64,000 nt of DNA from Proteiniphilum propionicum (GTDB lineage Bacteria > Bacteroidota > Bacteroidia > Bacteroidales > Dysgonomonadaceae). The notes below the pieces were generated by a model. It had not been told where the DNA came from, made no database searches, and saw only the letters and a program-made list of their open reading frames with translations. Position 1 is the stretch's first letter, and each line of letters opens with the position of its first letter. Of this stretch, positions 17,280 through 27,271 are shown piece by piece. The stretch is taken from assembly GCF_022267555.1 (NCBI RefSeq), contig NZ_CP073586.1, positions 558,001 through 622,000 of the forward strand. The letters are read 5' to 3'. The position numbers and the translations under genes are program-made.

Positions 17280-20200
17280 ATGGAAAGTAAAAAACGATCT
17301 CTAAAGGAGAAAAACAGATCCTTGCGATTTCTGTTTTTATCTCTCTACTTTTTCTCAGCTGTCATATCCTATGCACAGGTGACTGTGAAAGGAAAGGTTG
17401 TTGATGCGACAGGGGAAACCTTGATTGGCGTGAATGTAGTATTAAAAGATACACGTCAGGGAACCGTTACAGACATGGCCGGAGAGTTCACTATATCTGC
17501 ACCCTCATCCAACAGCACCCTTGTCTTCTCTTACGTGGGTTTTAGAGAAATAGAGGTCCCGTTGAACGGAAGAAACTATCTTTCCGTCACCATGGAACAA
17601 GACATTGAGCTGCTGGACGAAATAATTGTTGTGGGCTACGGAACACAAAAGAGAACAAGCGTAACGGGTGCAGTTTCCACTTTATCCAATACCGAGCTCA
17701 TAAAGGCTCCGGTTGTGGGGGTTACAAACGTGCTTGGTGCCAGAGTAGCCGGTGTAACCATGCTGCAACAGTCAGGACAACCTGGACAGGACGCAGCATC
17801 TCTGCTTGTAAGGGGAGAAGGCGCCACTTACATAGTGGACGGCGTGATAAGAAGCATCAATGAAATTGATCCCAATGAAATTGAGTCTATCTCGATTCTT
17901 AAGGATGCCACATCAGCCTCTGTATATGGTTTGAATGCAACCTCCGTAGTTATTGTCACAACCAAACGGGGAAAAGAAGGGAAACTGGGTATAGGATACA
18001 ACGGTTCATACGGAGTTAGTCAAAATGCCAATCAGATCAAGTGGCTCGACGGGCCGGGATATGCCTACTGGTACAACATGGCTAGGGAAATGGATGGCGA
18101 TGAGCCTGTATTTACTTCAGCTCAGGTTGAAAAAATGAAGTCCGGTATTGATGGATGGGGTAATACTAACTGGTACGATGAAGTATTCGGCATCGGGTCA
18201 ACAATGAATCACAATGTAAGTGCAACAGGAGGCACCGAGAAAGTAAGATTCTTCTCAGCTATCAGTGCATTTCAGCAAAAAGGGAATGTGGATGAATTCA
18301 ATTATACCCGTTATAACCTGAGGGCTAACATTGATGCAAAACTTACAAGCAACATCACAATGGTGATGAATGTTGCCGGACGCCTGGACGAACATAACAG
18401 ACCCAGCTATTCAGCGAACCCCAATGATTGGCACAACATTCCCCAGCAGGCTGTGCGTGCACTTCCCTATCTGCCAATGAAAATAACAGACGAAGACGGG
18501 AAGGAGTACTATACCTCCACGCGTACCGCTTCATCGCCTGTTAGCCCCATTGCAGCAATCTATGAGTCTGGATACAGCAGGCCCAGAAACACAACCATCC
18601 AAACCAACTTTTCACTCAATTATGATGCACCTTGGATGGAGGGGCTCAGCATGAAGTTTATGGGAGCATATGACAGGTTTTTTCAGTTTAACAAGACGCT
18701 CACCATACCCTTTCAGACACTGATTGGAGCACTACCAAGCACTTCAACCGAGACGATCGGCTACGTGCCGTTTGAGAATAATTCGGGAAACACCACCCTA
18801 AGTGAAAGTGCACATAGTTCCACTAATATAGTAACACAATCCAGTTTCACATACGATAAAATGTTTGACAAACACAAAATCAACCTTTTCGGTCTTGCGG
18901 AAACCCGCAGTGGCTTCGGCAATACACTGGGAGCTACTGGATACGGCCTTGACTTCCTTGAACTCGATGAGTTGAGCAAAATAACAAATACAACCGGTAA
19001 GGGAGAAGAGAAGATACCGGTTATTTCGGGAGGAAGCAGCCAGTCACGGTTGATCGGTTTTGTGGGAAGGTTAAACTATGATTACGACAATCGTTATCTG
19101 TTAGAGGCCTCTATCCGTCGTGACGGAAGTTATCTTTTCAGCGGTATGGCAGGCTCTCAATGGGTGAATCTTCCTGCTTTGTCTGCCGGATGGAGAATGA
19201 ACAACGAGGAGTGGTTTCATGCCGATTGGATAGACAATCTTAAAGTTAGGGGCGGTATTGGAAAAACAGCCACATCTGCCGTTAGTGCGTTTCAGTATCT
19301 CAACCTAATGACACTTGCCTCAAATTCACTTATACTGGGCAATCAGAGGCAGAGCATGATCTACTCAGGAACATTAGGCAATCCCTACCTAACCTGGGCA
19401 AAAGCGATCACCTACAACATAGGTACGGAATTTATGGCGTGGAAGGGACTACTTGGAGCAGAACTGGATGTATTCTACAAATATCAGTATGATCTGCTTG
19501 GCGGTGTGGGTGGCTCTTACCCTCCGTCAATGGGTGGATATTTTTTCAGTACAGACAACGTAAATAAGATCGATTACAGAGGTTTTGATTTTACCATATC
19601 TCATAACAACAAAATCGGAGATTTCAGGTATGGTGTTAAGTGGATTGGCACTCTGGCATATCGCAGATGGCTCTATTATGCCGGGGATTCTGAGAACACG
19701 CCCGATTACCGTAAATTAACGGGCAAAGAGGTGGGATCTCAACTCGGATTCATTGCTGAAGGATTATTCCAGTCGCAGGAAGAGATAGACAACTCGCCCA
19801 CGATTGTAGGGTCAAAAGTTCTCCCCGGTTATATCAAGTATAAGGATAGAAATGGAGATGGCAAAATCTCATACGCACAGGATATGGGTTATGTCGGAAA
19901 GAGTCCCTATTCCAAATTCCAAACCTCACTCAACCTCAACGGAGAATGGAAAGGATTTGACTTCGACATCCTACTGCAATCGGGTCTCGGACGTACAGTA
20001 GCCCTGACGGGGGTATATACTTCAATTGGATCCGAAGGAATTATGGATAATACAGCCTTCACAAAGCTCTTCTACCACGGAGGAAACTCTCCTCAGTTCC
20101 TTCCTGAAAACTCATGGAGACCGGACAAGCAGAAAGCCGAATTTCCACGTCTCTCGCTGGTAACAGTAAGTACAAACAATGCATACTCTTCAACTTTCTG

Positions 20201-20435
20201 GTACAGAAATGGAAACTATCTCCGCTTAAAATCATTCCAGCTGGGATATACTATACCAAACTCAATCACCAGAAAAGCCGGAGTCGACAGGATCAGGCTG
20301 TTTATAGAAGGGTCCAATATACTCACATTCAGCGTATTGACCAAGTATAACATCGATCCAGAACAGCCAGGAGTTAACAATGGGTACTATCCACAGCAGA
20401 AAACCCTCTCTTTCGGGCTTAATTTCTCATTATAA
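17280..20435 (+). CDS. SusC/RagA-family TonB-dependent receptor, locus A
   Basis: Outer-membrane importer of oligosaccharides, 1051 residues. After a basic N-terminus and signal peptide (ending near VISYAQ), a carboxypeptidase-regulatory-like domain (VKGKVVDATGETLIGVNVVLKD) is followed by the TonB-box region EIIVVGYGTQKR, the plug (VTGAVSTLSNTELIKAP; SASVYGLNATSVVIVTTKRG) and a beta-barrel ending in the aromatic-rich QKTLSFGLNFSL. There is no STN domain, so it is not an ECF-sigma transducer. The plug segment LLVRGEGATYIVDGV is several residues shorter than the same place in the locus B paralogue (LLIRGVSTLGDAAPMIIVDD). susD follows 20 bp downstream. It is the first gene of the locus. Confidence 0.96.
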   Translation: MESKKRSLKEKNRSLRFLFLSLYFFSAVISYAQVTVKGKVVDATGETLIGVNVVLKDTRQGTVTDMAGEFTISAPSSNSTLVFSYVGFREIEVPLNGRNYLSVTMEQDIELLDEIIVVGYGTQKRTSVTGAVSTLSNTELIKAPVVGVTNVLGARVAGVTMLQQSGQPGQDAASLLVRGEGATYIVDGVIRSINEIDPNEIESISILKDATSASVYGLNATSVVIVTTKRGKEGKLGIGYNGSYGVSQNANQIKWLDGPGYAYWYNMAREMDGDEPVFTSAQVEKMKSGIDGWGNTNWYDEVFGIGSTMNHNVSATGGTEKVRFFSAISAFQQKGNVDEFNYTRYNLRANIDAKLTSNITMVMNVAGRLDEHNRPSYSANPNDWHNIPQQAVRALPYLPMKITDEDGKEYYTSTRTASSPVSPIAAIYESGYSRPRNTTIQTNFSLNYDAPWMEGLSMKFMGAYDRFFQFNKTLTIPFQTLIGALPSTSTETIGYVPFENNSGNTTLSESAHSSTNIVTQSSFTYDKMFDKHKINLFGLAETRSGFGNTLGATGYGLDFLELDELSKITNTTGKGEEKIPVISGGSSQSRLIGFVGRLNYDYDNRYLLEASIRRDGSYLFSGMAGSQWVNLPALSAGWRMNNEEWFHADWIDNLKVRGGIGKTATSAVSAFQYLNLMTLASNSLILGNQRQSMIYSGTLGNPYLTWAKAITYNIGTEFMAWKGLLGAELDVFYKYQYDLLGGVGGSYPPSMGGYFFSTDNVNKIDYRGFDFTISHNNKIGDFRYGVKWIGTLAYRRWLYYAGDSENTPDYRKLTGKEVGSQLGFIAEGLFQSQEEIDNSPTIVGSKVLPGYIKYKDRNGDGKISYAQDMGYVGKSPYSKFQTSLNLNGEWKGFDFDILLQSGLGRTVALTGVYTSIGSEGIMDNTAFTKLFYHGGNSPQFLPENSWRPDKQKAEFPRLSLVTVSTNNAYSSTFWYRNGNYLRLKSFQLGYTIPNSITRKAGVDRIRLFIEGSNILTFSVLTKYNIDPEQPGVNNGYYPQQKTLSFGLNFSL

Positions 20436-20455
20436 TCACTTTTAATCGACTGAAA

Positions 20456-22072
20456 ATGAAAAAAATATTTAGGGAACTTCTATATATGGGCACAGCTGTC
20501 ATTATATTAAGCAGCTGTTCGGAATGGCTAGACCTGACTCCAACGGATCAACTCACCGACAAAGTGGTATGGGAGAAAGAGTCTAGTGTTGACCTCTATG
20601 TGAACGGCTTCTATACTTATCTGAACCAGTATGGGCAGTTTGGTACAGCACAAGCTGCGGGGAACCTTACAGAAAGCTTAACCAGTACATTCAAGTATGG
20701 TTCTTATGCACTTGGACACAAAGCGGGACATGCTAACAATTATGTTTTTAATCCTTCAACAGTCACACCAGCCAGCTGTTTTTACAGCAATTGGGATGAT
20801 GCCTACAACAAGATAAGGAGAATGAATGAGTTCCTCCATTCTATGAGACAATACGGTAACTTCTCTGAAGAGATCAACAAAAGATGGGAGGCACAGGTGC
20901 TTTTCTTCCGGGCATTTATCTACTTTCAGCTTGCTAAAAGGCACGATGGAGTAATTCTTTATACTTCTATTGAGGAAATGCAAAAGGACAAGGCACGCAG
21001 TTCAAATGAAGATACTTGGGATTTAATTGAATCGGATCTCGATTTTGCGATAGCGAACCTACCTGAATCATTGACTGGCTCCAATCAGGGGAGACTCACC
21101 AAATTCGCAGCACTGGCATTCAAATCCAGGGCTATGCTTTATGCAAAACGATGGCAATCTGCTTACGATGCAGCTGATGCGGTTGTGAAATCAAACAAGT
21201 TCGGTCTGGTGGATGATTATGCCCAATCATGGAAAGGGAGCAATGAGGAATCGATCCTTGAGTTCAGATATGACGAACTGGGACCTAACCATACATTCGA
21301 CAAAGACTATGTGCCTCTGAGCGACGGTTACGAGTTTGGCGGGCTAGGCACTCCTACACAGGAGATGGTGGAAAGCTATGAGAAAGCAGACGGCACCAAA
21401 ATGAGCTGGACTGCTTACTATACAAAGAATGCGACCCGGCCTCCCTACGAAGAACTTGAGCCCCGTTTTAAAGCAACTATAATCTATCCGGGAAGTACAT
21501 GGAAAGGCAATGTAATGCAGAACTCGGTAAACGGCACCAATGGTACCTTTATGGCATACAGGGCACAGCCTTATACATATGGCCATACTACTACCGGCTA
21601 CTTCTTGAGAAAGCTGATGGATGAGAATTTGATCGACGTGAAGGGCAAGCCCAGCAAACAGACATGGGTGGAGATTCGTTATTCAGAGGTGCTTCTGAAT
21701 TTAGCCGAAGCAGCCTTCAGACTTAATAAGATAAATGAAGCCAGAAGTGCAATGAATGAAGTCCGCGAAAGAGTTAATCTGCCTGCAAAAAACTCTTCAG
21801 GCAATGAATGGTTCAATGACTACAGAAACGAAAGAAAAGTAGAACTGGCTTATGAAGGACATCTATTCTGGGATATGAGAAGATGGGAACTGGCACATAT
21901 AGAATATAACAACTATCGTTGCCACGGCTTTAAAATAACAGGTGACAATTATGAATACATTGATGTGGATTATCAGGACAGAAAGTTCTCCGCGAAAAAC
22001 TATATACTCCCTATCCCTGACGAAGAGTTGGCAAACAATTCATTGATTGAGCAATACGACAGTTGGAAATAA
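20456..22072 (+). CDS. SusD/RagB-family glycan-binding lipoprotein, locus A
   Basis: A surface lipoprotein that caps the SusC barrel and captures glycan. Signal peptide II ends at ILSSC, followed by SEWLDLTPTDQLTDKVVW, the usual SusD start. TPR-like helices with VLFFRAFIYFQLAKRHDGVIL and AALAFKSRAMLYAKRW are typical, as is the C-terminal WVEIRYSEVLLNLAEAAFR ... ERKVELAYEGHLFWDMRRW. 538 residues, normal for the family. It is placed 20 bp after susC and 16 bp before the DUF5018-like gene, all clearly one operon. Confidence 0.96.
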   Translation: MKKIFRELLYMGTAVIILSSCSEWLDLTPTDQLTDKVVWEKESSVDLYVNGFYTYLNQYGQFGTAQAAGNLTESLTSTFKYGSYALGHKAGHANNYVFNPSTVTPASCFYSNWDDAYNKIRRMNEFLHSMRQYGNFSEEINKRWEAQVLFFRAFIYFQLAKRHDGVILYTSIEEMQKDKARSSNEDTWDLIESDLDFAIANLPESLTGSNQGRLTKFAALAFKSRAMLYAKRWQSAYDAADAVVKSNKFGLVDDYAQSWKGSNEESILEFRYDELGPNHTFDKDYVPLSDGYEFGGLGTPTQEMVESYEKADGTKMSWTAYYTKNATRPPYEELEPRFKATIIYPGSTWKGNVMQNSVNGTNGTFMAYRAQPYTYGHTTTGYFLRKLMDENLIDVKGKPSKQTWVEIRYSEVLLNLAEAAFRLNKINEARSAMNEVRERVNLPAKNSSGNEWFNDYRNERKVELAYEGHLFWDMRRWELAHIEYNNYRCHGFKITGDNYEYIDVDYQDRKFSAKNYILPIPDEELANNSLIEQYDSWK

Positions 22073-22088
22073 TTAAATTAATAATCGT

Positions 22089-23759
22089 ATGAAGAAATAT
22101 ATATATACAACCCTTACGTTACTCTGTTCAGCATTTTTCTTGCTGAACGGATGCCAGCAGGTAGAAGACCTGACACCTTCTGTGTCGCGCTATGGAATTA
22201 ACAGTCTGAATGCATCCTTTTATGGTGACGAAAGTTCTGAAAACAGCTTCACAAGCGAAATAAATTACGAGACCGGCGTTATTACAATTGTATTTCCGTA
22301 CAACTACCCCAGAACATCCGAGAATGTACTTACAACGGATGACCTGAAAAAGGTGAGAGTGACGGCAAACCTGGATGATAATGTAACTATCTCCCCATCC
22401 CTTCTTTATATGGATCTGACTAAAGAAAACTTTATTACGGTTACCGACCAGTCAAAAACAAAAAAAGATTATAAGATTGTAGCAGAGATCCGTAAAAGCG
22501 CCGAGGCTAAGATTACCGACTTCAACCTCGATGCACTAGGCATTTCTGGCATTATCGATGAGCTAAACAAGACTATTTCCCTCATCTCTATTGAACCGAT
22601 CGGCGAGGTATTGGCTAAGCTAAGCATTTCTCACGGCGCAACCATCAGCCCTGATCCCAGAACAACTGCTCTGAACTATGACAACGAAGTAACTCTTACC
22701 GTTACTGCACAGAATGGGTCGGACAAAGCGATCTATACCATTCGAAAAGATGTTCCAAACAAAGTGGAACTGGGTATGCGCAACGGCAGTGACAAGGTAC
22801 TCTGGTCAAAGAAACTGCAGACCGATCTGGGTATTTCAGCGCTGAATGTAACAACCAGTCTTGCCGTTACGAAAGATTATGTTATTGTGAATACAAGAAA
22901 TGAACCTGGCATGATACTGGATCGCAAGACGGGTACGAAGGTAGGCACAATGCCCAATATGCAATCCATTATCGGAGGCCTTACCAACTTCTTTGCCACA
23001 GCAGATGACGGAAACAATATCCTGATATGCAATCTTGCGCCAAATGCAGGCACCTACAAGGTGTGGAGAATCAACGGTGTGAACGGTACTCCCGAGCTCT
23101 ACATTGACTGGGCTGCGAGCGGAAGCACTGCCATTGGGCGAAAACTCTCAATAAAAGGGAGTCTCGACGGGGATGCAATCATCACTGCAGCAATTATGGG
23201 TGACGCCAAATCATTTGCCCGCTGGCAGGTTAAAGGAGGAGTGCTTCAGTCGCAGATACCCGAGATAGTAGCTATACCCGAAATAGGAGGAGCCTGGTGG
23301 AACAACGCCGACGTTGTAGCTACCAACCCTTCAGACCCCATAGGTGACTATTTTGTTTCTTACTATGCATTACCTAGAAGATTCGCATGGATAGACGGTA
23401 AAACCAACACTTTCAGGGCGCTCGGACCAGAGATAAGCGGAAACTGGGTACAAAATGCAGCCGACTACACCGTGTTCAACGGAAATCCTTATGCTGCAAG
23501 CAACTCGGTAAACTCTTTCACCTGGGGTAGTGACGACAAGATCTATCTGTTTGATGCAAGTTCAACCACCACATTCACCGAACCCATTTGGACCTCTCCA
23601 ATCGGCACATACGGCGGTAAAGACAACGGAGGACAAAATGGAAACGGCACCGGAGATGTAATTTTGAAAGCTTCAACCGACGGATATTACATGTATCTCT
23701 ACTTCATGTTCACCAACGGATGTGTAGTATGTGTACAATATGATTGTATTGACATGTAA
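22089..23759 (+). CDS. DUF5018-like surface lipoprotein in the SusE/F position, locus A
   Basis: A 556-residue lipoprotein; signal II cleavage is expected at FLLNGC. The N-terminal half contains two Ig-like repeats in which a hydrophobic/Thr-rich strand is followed by phrases such as TVTDQSKTKKDYKIVAEIRK and TVTAQNGSDKAIYTIRKD, the pattern of DUF5018 proteins. The C-terminal half looks like a beta-propeller-type WD/kelch-like fold (repeated strand-turn segments, ILDRKTGTKVG, KIYLFDASSTTTF). No catalytic motif is apparent; location suggests glycan binding at the cell surface. A paralogue of the same design is at 38694-40133 in locus B. The family name is from memory of the domain's appearance. 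Confidence 0.8.
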   Translation: MKKYIYTTLTLLCSAFFLLNGCQQVEDLTPSVSRYGINSLNASFYGDESSENSFTSEINYETGVITIVFPYNYPRTSENVLTTDDLKKVRVTANLDDNVTISPSLLYMDLTKENFITVTDQSKTKKDYKIVAEIRKSAEAKITDFNLDALGISGIIDELNKTISLISIEPIGEVLAKLSISHGATISPDPRTTALNYDNEVTLTVTAQNGSDKAIYTIRKDVPNKVELGMRNGSDKVLWSKKLQTDLGISALNVTTSLAVTKDYVIVNTRNEPGMILDRKTGTKVGTMPNMQSIIGGLTNFFATADDGNNILICNLAPNAGTYKVWRINGVNGTPELYIDWAASGSTAIGRKLSIKGSLDGDAIITAAIMGDAKSFARWQVKGGVLQSQIPEIVAIPEIGGAWWNNADVVATNPSDPIGDYFVSYYALPRRFAWIDGKTNTFRALGPEISGNWVQNAADYTVFNGNPYAASNSVNSFTWGSDDKIYLFDASSTTTFTEPIWTSPIGTYGGKDNGGQNGNGTGDVILKASTDGYYMYLYFMFTNGCVVCVQYDCIDM

Positions 23760-23787
23760 GATAAGGTTCAGATAAACCGTATAATTG

Positions 23788-23877
23788 AGTTGTCTGAATT
23801 TTGAGCCTGATTAAAAAGAAAATTTGTGTTACCTTTGGTACCAGTTTTATTTTAGTCACCGCAAAATTCAGACAACT
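23788..23877. repeat. 90-bp inverted-repeat element with perfect 16-bp arms
   Basis: AGTTGTCTGAATTTTG (23788-23803) is exactly reverse-complementary to 23862-23877, and similarity continues imperfectly inward for about 20 bp. It is followed by a T-run. It sits between the DUF5018-like gene and the first GHL10 gene and contains a TACCTTTG -7-like box at 23830-23837. It could be a large transcript hairpin or a MITE remnant; no flanking target duplication is seen. Confidence 0.7.
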
Positions 23878-23956
23878 TTTTCCAACAACCCCAGTCATAT
23901 GATCAGCAACCCGGTGGGGGCTAGCTGCAAGATATCAAATAAACATTTCATTAATT

Positions 23957-25354
23957 ATGAGAATACTAAAATTACCCGCATACAGATTCTTTATAGCTAT
24001 CATCCTTGCCCCGCTGCTGCTCCTTTCCGCAGCCTGTGGACGAGATGAAGCTCCAGATACGGATTATGAATTTCCCGATCCACCCAAAAACAATATAAAT
24101 AAGCCCCGTTATATATGGATAGATGCAGCAGCCAACTTCCGTGACTTTGCCAATAGCAGGGAGAATATTGTTCGTGATTTAAAACTGGCCAAAGATGCCG
24201 GTTTTACGGATATTGTCGTGGACATCCGTCCAACATCGGGCGATATACTTTATAAATCGTCCGTTCAGGGTGCGGCACAGGTACAATGGCTGGGGGCATG
24301 GGTGAACGGTGTGTATTCAAAAGTAGAACGAACCGCAACCTGGGACTATCTGCAGGCATTCATCGATGAAGGGCATAAGCTGAACTTAAAGGTTCACGCA
24401 GGATTCAATACAATGGCGGGGGGGCACAGCAGCGGGTTAGGCAGCCAGGGGCTCCTCTACAGAGATTCGTCAAAGAAAGATTGGGCAACCTCCGAAAATC
24501 TCTCCACCGGCATCACAAATACTATGGATGCAGGAGGAGGAACAAAATTCTTCAATCCGGCAAATGATGATGTACAGAATTATTTATGTGATCTGCTTAA
24601 AGACCTTGCCAAATATAATCTGGATGGCATCATCCTCGACAGGGGAAGATTCGACGGAGTACAGTCCGATTTCTCCGATCTCACCAGAAAAAAGTTTGAG
24701 GCATATCTGGGAAATGTAAAGCTGGCAAATTTCCCTGGCGATATTCTCCCTCCCGGGACAACTATGCAACAAGTCATCGCCATGAGCACCTATCCCCCCT
24801 ACTTCACCAAATGGCTCGAATTCAGAGCGAAGGTAATCTATGACTTTATGTCTAAAGCACGCGGTACTGTAAAATCAGTGAATCCGGATATGAAGTTTGG
24901 CATCTATGTCGGGGGGTGGTATTCTACTTACTATGAGGTTGGCGTCAACTGGGCCAGTCCGAAATACAACCCAAGCCTGACCTACAAGTGGGCTACCCCT
25001 CAATATATGAATTACGGGTGTGCCGGATTGATGGACCAGATCCTAATAGGCGCCTATGCCTCTCCACTAAGAGTATATGGATCTTCTGAATGGACGATGC
25101 AGGGTTTTTCGAAGCTGGCAAAGGACAAAATTAAAGATAGCTGCCCCATGGTTGCCGCCGGTCCCGATGTAGGCAACTGGGACAGCAACAATCAGGCGAC
25201 CCAGGAGCAGGAAAACCAAGCAATTGTCAACTCCGTAAAAGCCTGTATGGATGAATGCGACGGTTATTTCCTGTTTGATATGATTCATTTAAAAATGGCC
25301 AATCAGTGGCAATACGCAAAAGAGGGTATAAATAAAGCCATAGGCAGTAAATAA
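23957..25354 (+). CDS. GHL10 (DUF187) glycoside-hydrolase-like lipoprotein 1
   Basis: A 465-residue lipoprotein (lipobox LLLLSAAC near residue 27). The body is a glycosyl-hydrolase-like 10 TIM barrel: YIWIDAAANFRDFA, GFTDIVVDIRPTSGDILY, LKVHAGFNTMAGGH, the DLLKDLAKYNLDGIILDRGRF strand, and FGIYVGGWYSTYYEVGVNW. The Asp/Arg in LDGIILDRGRFDG are at the position expected for active-site residues in this clan. Activity is not known to me; GHL10 members are suspected glycosidases. A tandem paralogue follows 67 bp downstream, and a C-terminal remnant of a third copy is at 40197-40388. Confidence 0.87.
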   Translation: MRILKLPAYRFFIAIILAPLLLLSAACGRDEAPDTDYEFPDPPKNNINKPRYIWIDAAANFRDFANSRENIVRDLKLAKDAGFTDIVVDIRPTSGDILYKSSVQGAAQVQWLGAWVNGVYSKVERTATWDYLQAFIDEGHKLNLKVHAGFNTMAGGHSSGLGSQGLLYRDSSKKDWATSENLSTGITNTMDAGGGTKFFNPANDDVQNYLCDLLKDLAKYNLDGIILDRGRFDGVQSDFSDLTRKKFEAYLGNVKLANFPGDILPPGTTMQQVIAMSTYPPYFTKWLEFRAKVIYDFMSKARGTVKSVNPDMKFGIYVGGWYSTYYEVGVNWASPKYNPSLTYKWATPQYMNYGCAGLMDQILIGAYASPLRVYGSSEWTMQGFSKLAKDKIKDSCPMVAAGPDVGNWDSNNQATQEQENQAIVNSVKACMDECDGYFLFDMIHLKMANQWQYAKEGINKAIGSK

Positions 25355-25421
25355 ACCATCTATTACCGAAATGCGGACAGAGGTCATCGTAATATTAAAG
25401 ATATCAATATACTATAAAAAA

Positions 25422-26759
25422 ATGAACAGCATATTTAAGATATTTCTAACCCTTTTGATCACAACTTTTTTTTTATGTTGCAACACAGACAAGAAATCCC
25501 AACCGGCAGATATTTTACCGAAACTCATTTGGATTGATGCAACAGCTAATATTGAGCGATTCAATAACAAAGACACTATTGACTATTATCTGGAAAAAGT
25601 AAAAGGACTAGGTTTTACAGATATTGTGGTTGATGTTCGGCCCATTTCGGGACACGTACTTTATGACAGCCAATATGCCCCGAAGCTCACGGAATGGAAA
25701 GGAAAAGAGATCCATTACGATTTTGATTACCTGGAATACTACATTGAGAAAGCTCACAGCCTCGGGCTGAAGGTGCAGGCATCTCTCAACACCTTTGTGG
25801 CAGGCCACAACTATATGGATTCCGGCCCGATCTATGAGGAAGGGAAATCAGAATGGGCATCTATTATTTACACACCGGATGAAGAGGTGAAGCTGATCCC
25901 TATAACAGAGGAGAAAAACAAATATTCAGCCATGGTAAATCCTGTGAATGAGGAATTTCAAAGCTATATCCTGAATATCTTCAGAGAGATCGTGGAAAAA
26001 TACCCGGAACTGGACGGTATCATTCTCGACAGGGTGCGATACGACGGCTTCACCGCAGATTTTTCGGAATTGTCACGTAAGAAATTTGAAAACTATCTGG
26101 GAAAAAACATGGATCGCTTCCCCGACGATATCTACCGATGGAAGAAAAACGAAAACGGCGGGCTCTACCCCGAACGCGGCAAGTATTTCCTGCAATGGAT
26201 CGAATGGCGTACATCTGTCATCTATGACTTCATGTCAAAAGCCAGGAAGGTCATCAAATCCGCCAATCCAAATATCTCTTTCGGGACCTATACAGGCGCC
26301 TGGTACCCCTCTTACTTTGAAGTGGGAGTTAACTTTGCAAGCAGGAATTACGATCCTTCGGCCGATTACGACTGGGCCACTCCCGCCTACAAGAACTACG
26401 GTTACGCCGAACTGCTGGATCTGTTTACCGTAGGCAACTACTACACTACCATTACCATTGAAGATTACCTGAAAGAAAACCCCGAAATCAAAAACGAGAC
26501 TGATATGTGGGCACAACATGGAACATGGTACTGCGTGGAAGGATCGAACCAGCACCTGAAATCAATCCTCGATGGGAATAAGTTTTATGGAGGGATTCTG
26601 GCAGACCAGTTCTACGATAATCCCGAAGGACTCGCTGCATCAATCAGGATGAACCTGGAAACTTCTGACGGATTAATGATCTTCGATATCGTGCATATCA
26701 TTGAAAATGATATGTGGAAATATGTAGAAAAAGGGATGCGTGAAGTAGGTGCAATATAA
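25422..26759 (+). CDS. GHL10 (DUF187) glycoside-hydrolase-like lipoprotein 2
   Basis: 445 residues from ATG 25422 (MNSIFKIFLTLLITTFFLCC), chosen because it gives a proper lipoprotein signal; the frame is open from 25371 but those residues are not signal-like. Domain landmarks match the upstream paralogue: LIWIDATANIERF, GFTDIVVDVRPISGHVLY, LKVQASLNTFVAGHN, ELDGIILDRVRYDGFTADF, SFGTYTGAWYPSYFEVGVNF, and the C-terminal DGLMIFDIVHIIENDMWKY. It and the first GHL10 clearly arose by tandem duplication, diverging mainly in loops. Function as for that gene. The stop is followed directly by a decayed phosphoesterase gene. Confidence 0.87.
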   Translation: MNSIFKIFLTLLITTFFLCCNTDKKSQPADILPKLIWIDATANIERFNNKDTIDYYLEKVKGLGFTDIVVDVRPISGHVLYDSQYAPKLTEWKGKEIHYDFDYLEYYIEKAHSLGLKVQASLNTFVAGHNYMDSGPIYEEGKSEWASIIYTPDEEVKLIPITEEKNKYSAMVNPVNEEFQSYILNIFREIVEKYPELDGIILDRVRYDGFTADFSELSRKKFENYLGKNMDRFPDDIYRWKKNENGGLYPERGKYFLQWIEWRTSVIYDFMSKARKVIKSANPNISFGTYTGAWYPSYFEVGVNFASRNYDPSADYDWATPAYKNYGYAELLDLFTVGNYYTTITIEDYLKENPEIKNETDMWAQHGTWYCVEGSNQHLKSILDGNKFYGGILADQFYDNPEGLAASIRMNLETSDGLMIFDIVHIIENDMWKYVEKGMREVGAI

Positions 26760-26798
26760 GCCCGAAATAGATTAAATCGCTTTAAAAATTGGAAGTAT

Positions 26799-27271
26799 GC
26801 TCAGGAAGAGGAGATGAATGTACCACAGTTTTTCAAACGGATTGAGAAAGATAAAAAATAGAGAGATGATTTTTCTGAAGAAAAATCCGCACAATGACGA
26901 GAAGCACCTTATTCTGGTTCATTCAGATCCGCAATTCCACAAAGAAGAAAACTTCCAGAACTACGCTAAAGTGATTGAGGATATTGCACAACTAAAAAAA
27001 TTACCCCGACAGGGACATTCTGGGTGTCGATTTCGGGGATCTGGTGGGAGACAAACCGGAACTCTATCCTCTTTATATTGAACATCTGAACCGTACGGGA
27101 ATACCTTTTTACCGAATGCCGGGCAACCATGAACTGCAGTTTGGGGGACGTACCCCGGAAACCATCAGTGTGCAAACAATAAATATCTCCGTCCTGCTCG
27201 ACATGCTAAAGCCTTATAACACCCATCCGCTAACGGTACATATGCATTACACGAATTCACTATACTTATGA
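26799..27271 (+). pseudogene. Decayed calcineurin-like phosphoesterase (paralogue of 40395-41867)
   Basis: Three reading-frame pieces line up with the intact phosphoesterase of locus B. The first, YAQEEEMNVPQFFKRIEKD (26799-26855), matches GYLTQDSLGIPQFYQRIN. After a frameshift near 26853-26860, KKNPHNDEKHLILVHSDPQF matches KNPKNDHRHTLLVHSDPQF. After a second shift in the A7 run at 26994-27000, DRDILGVDFGDLVGDKPELY and GIPFYRMPGNHE match the metal-site region. Then about 85 residues are missing (GGRTPETIS joins VQTINISVL), and the frame ends at YNTHPLTVHMHYTNSLYL, without the C-terminal domain. Two frameshifts, an internal deletion and 3' truncation make this a true pseudogene. Confidence 0.88.
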
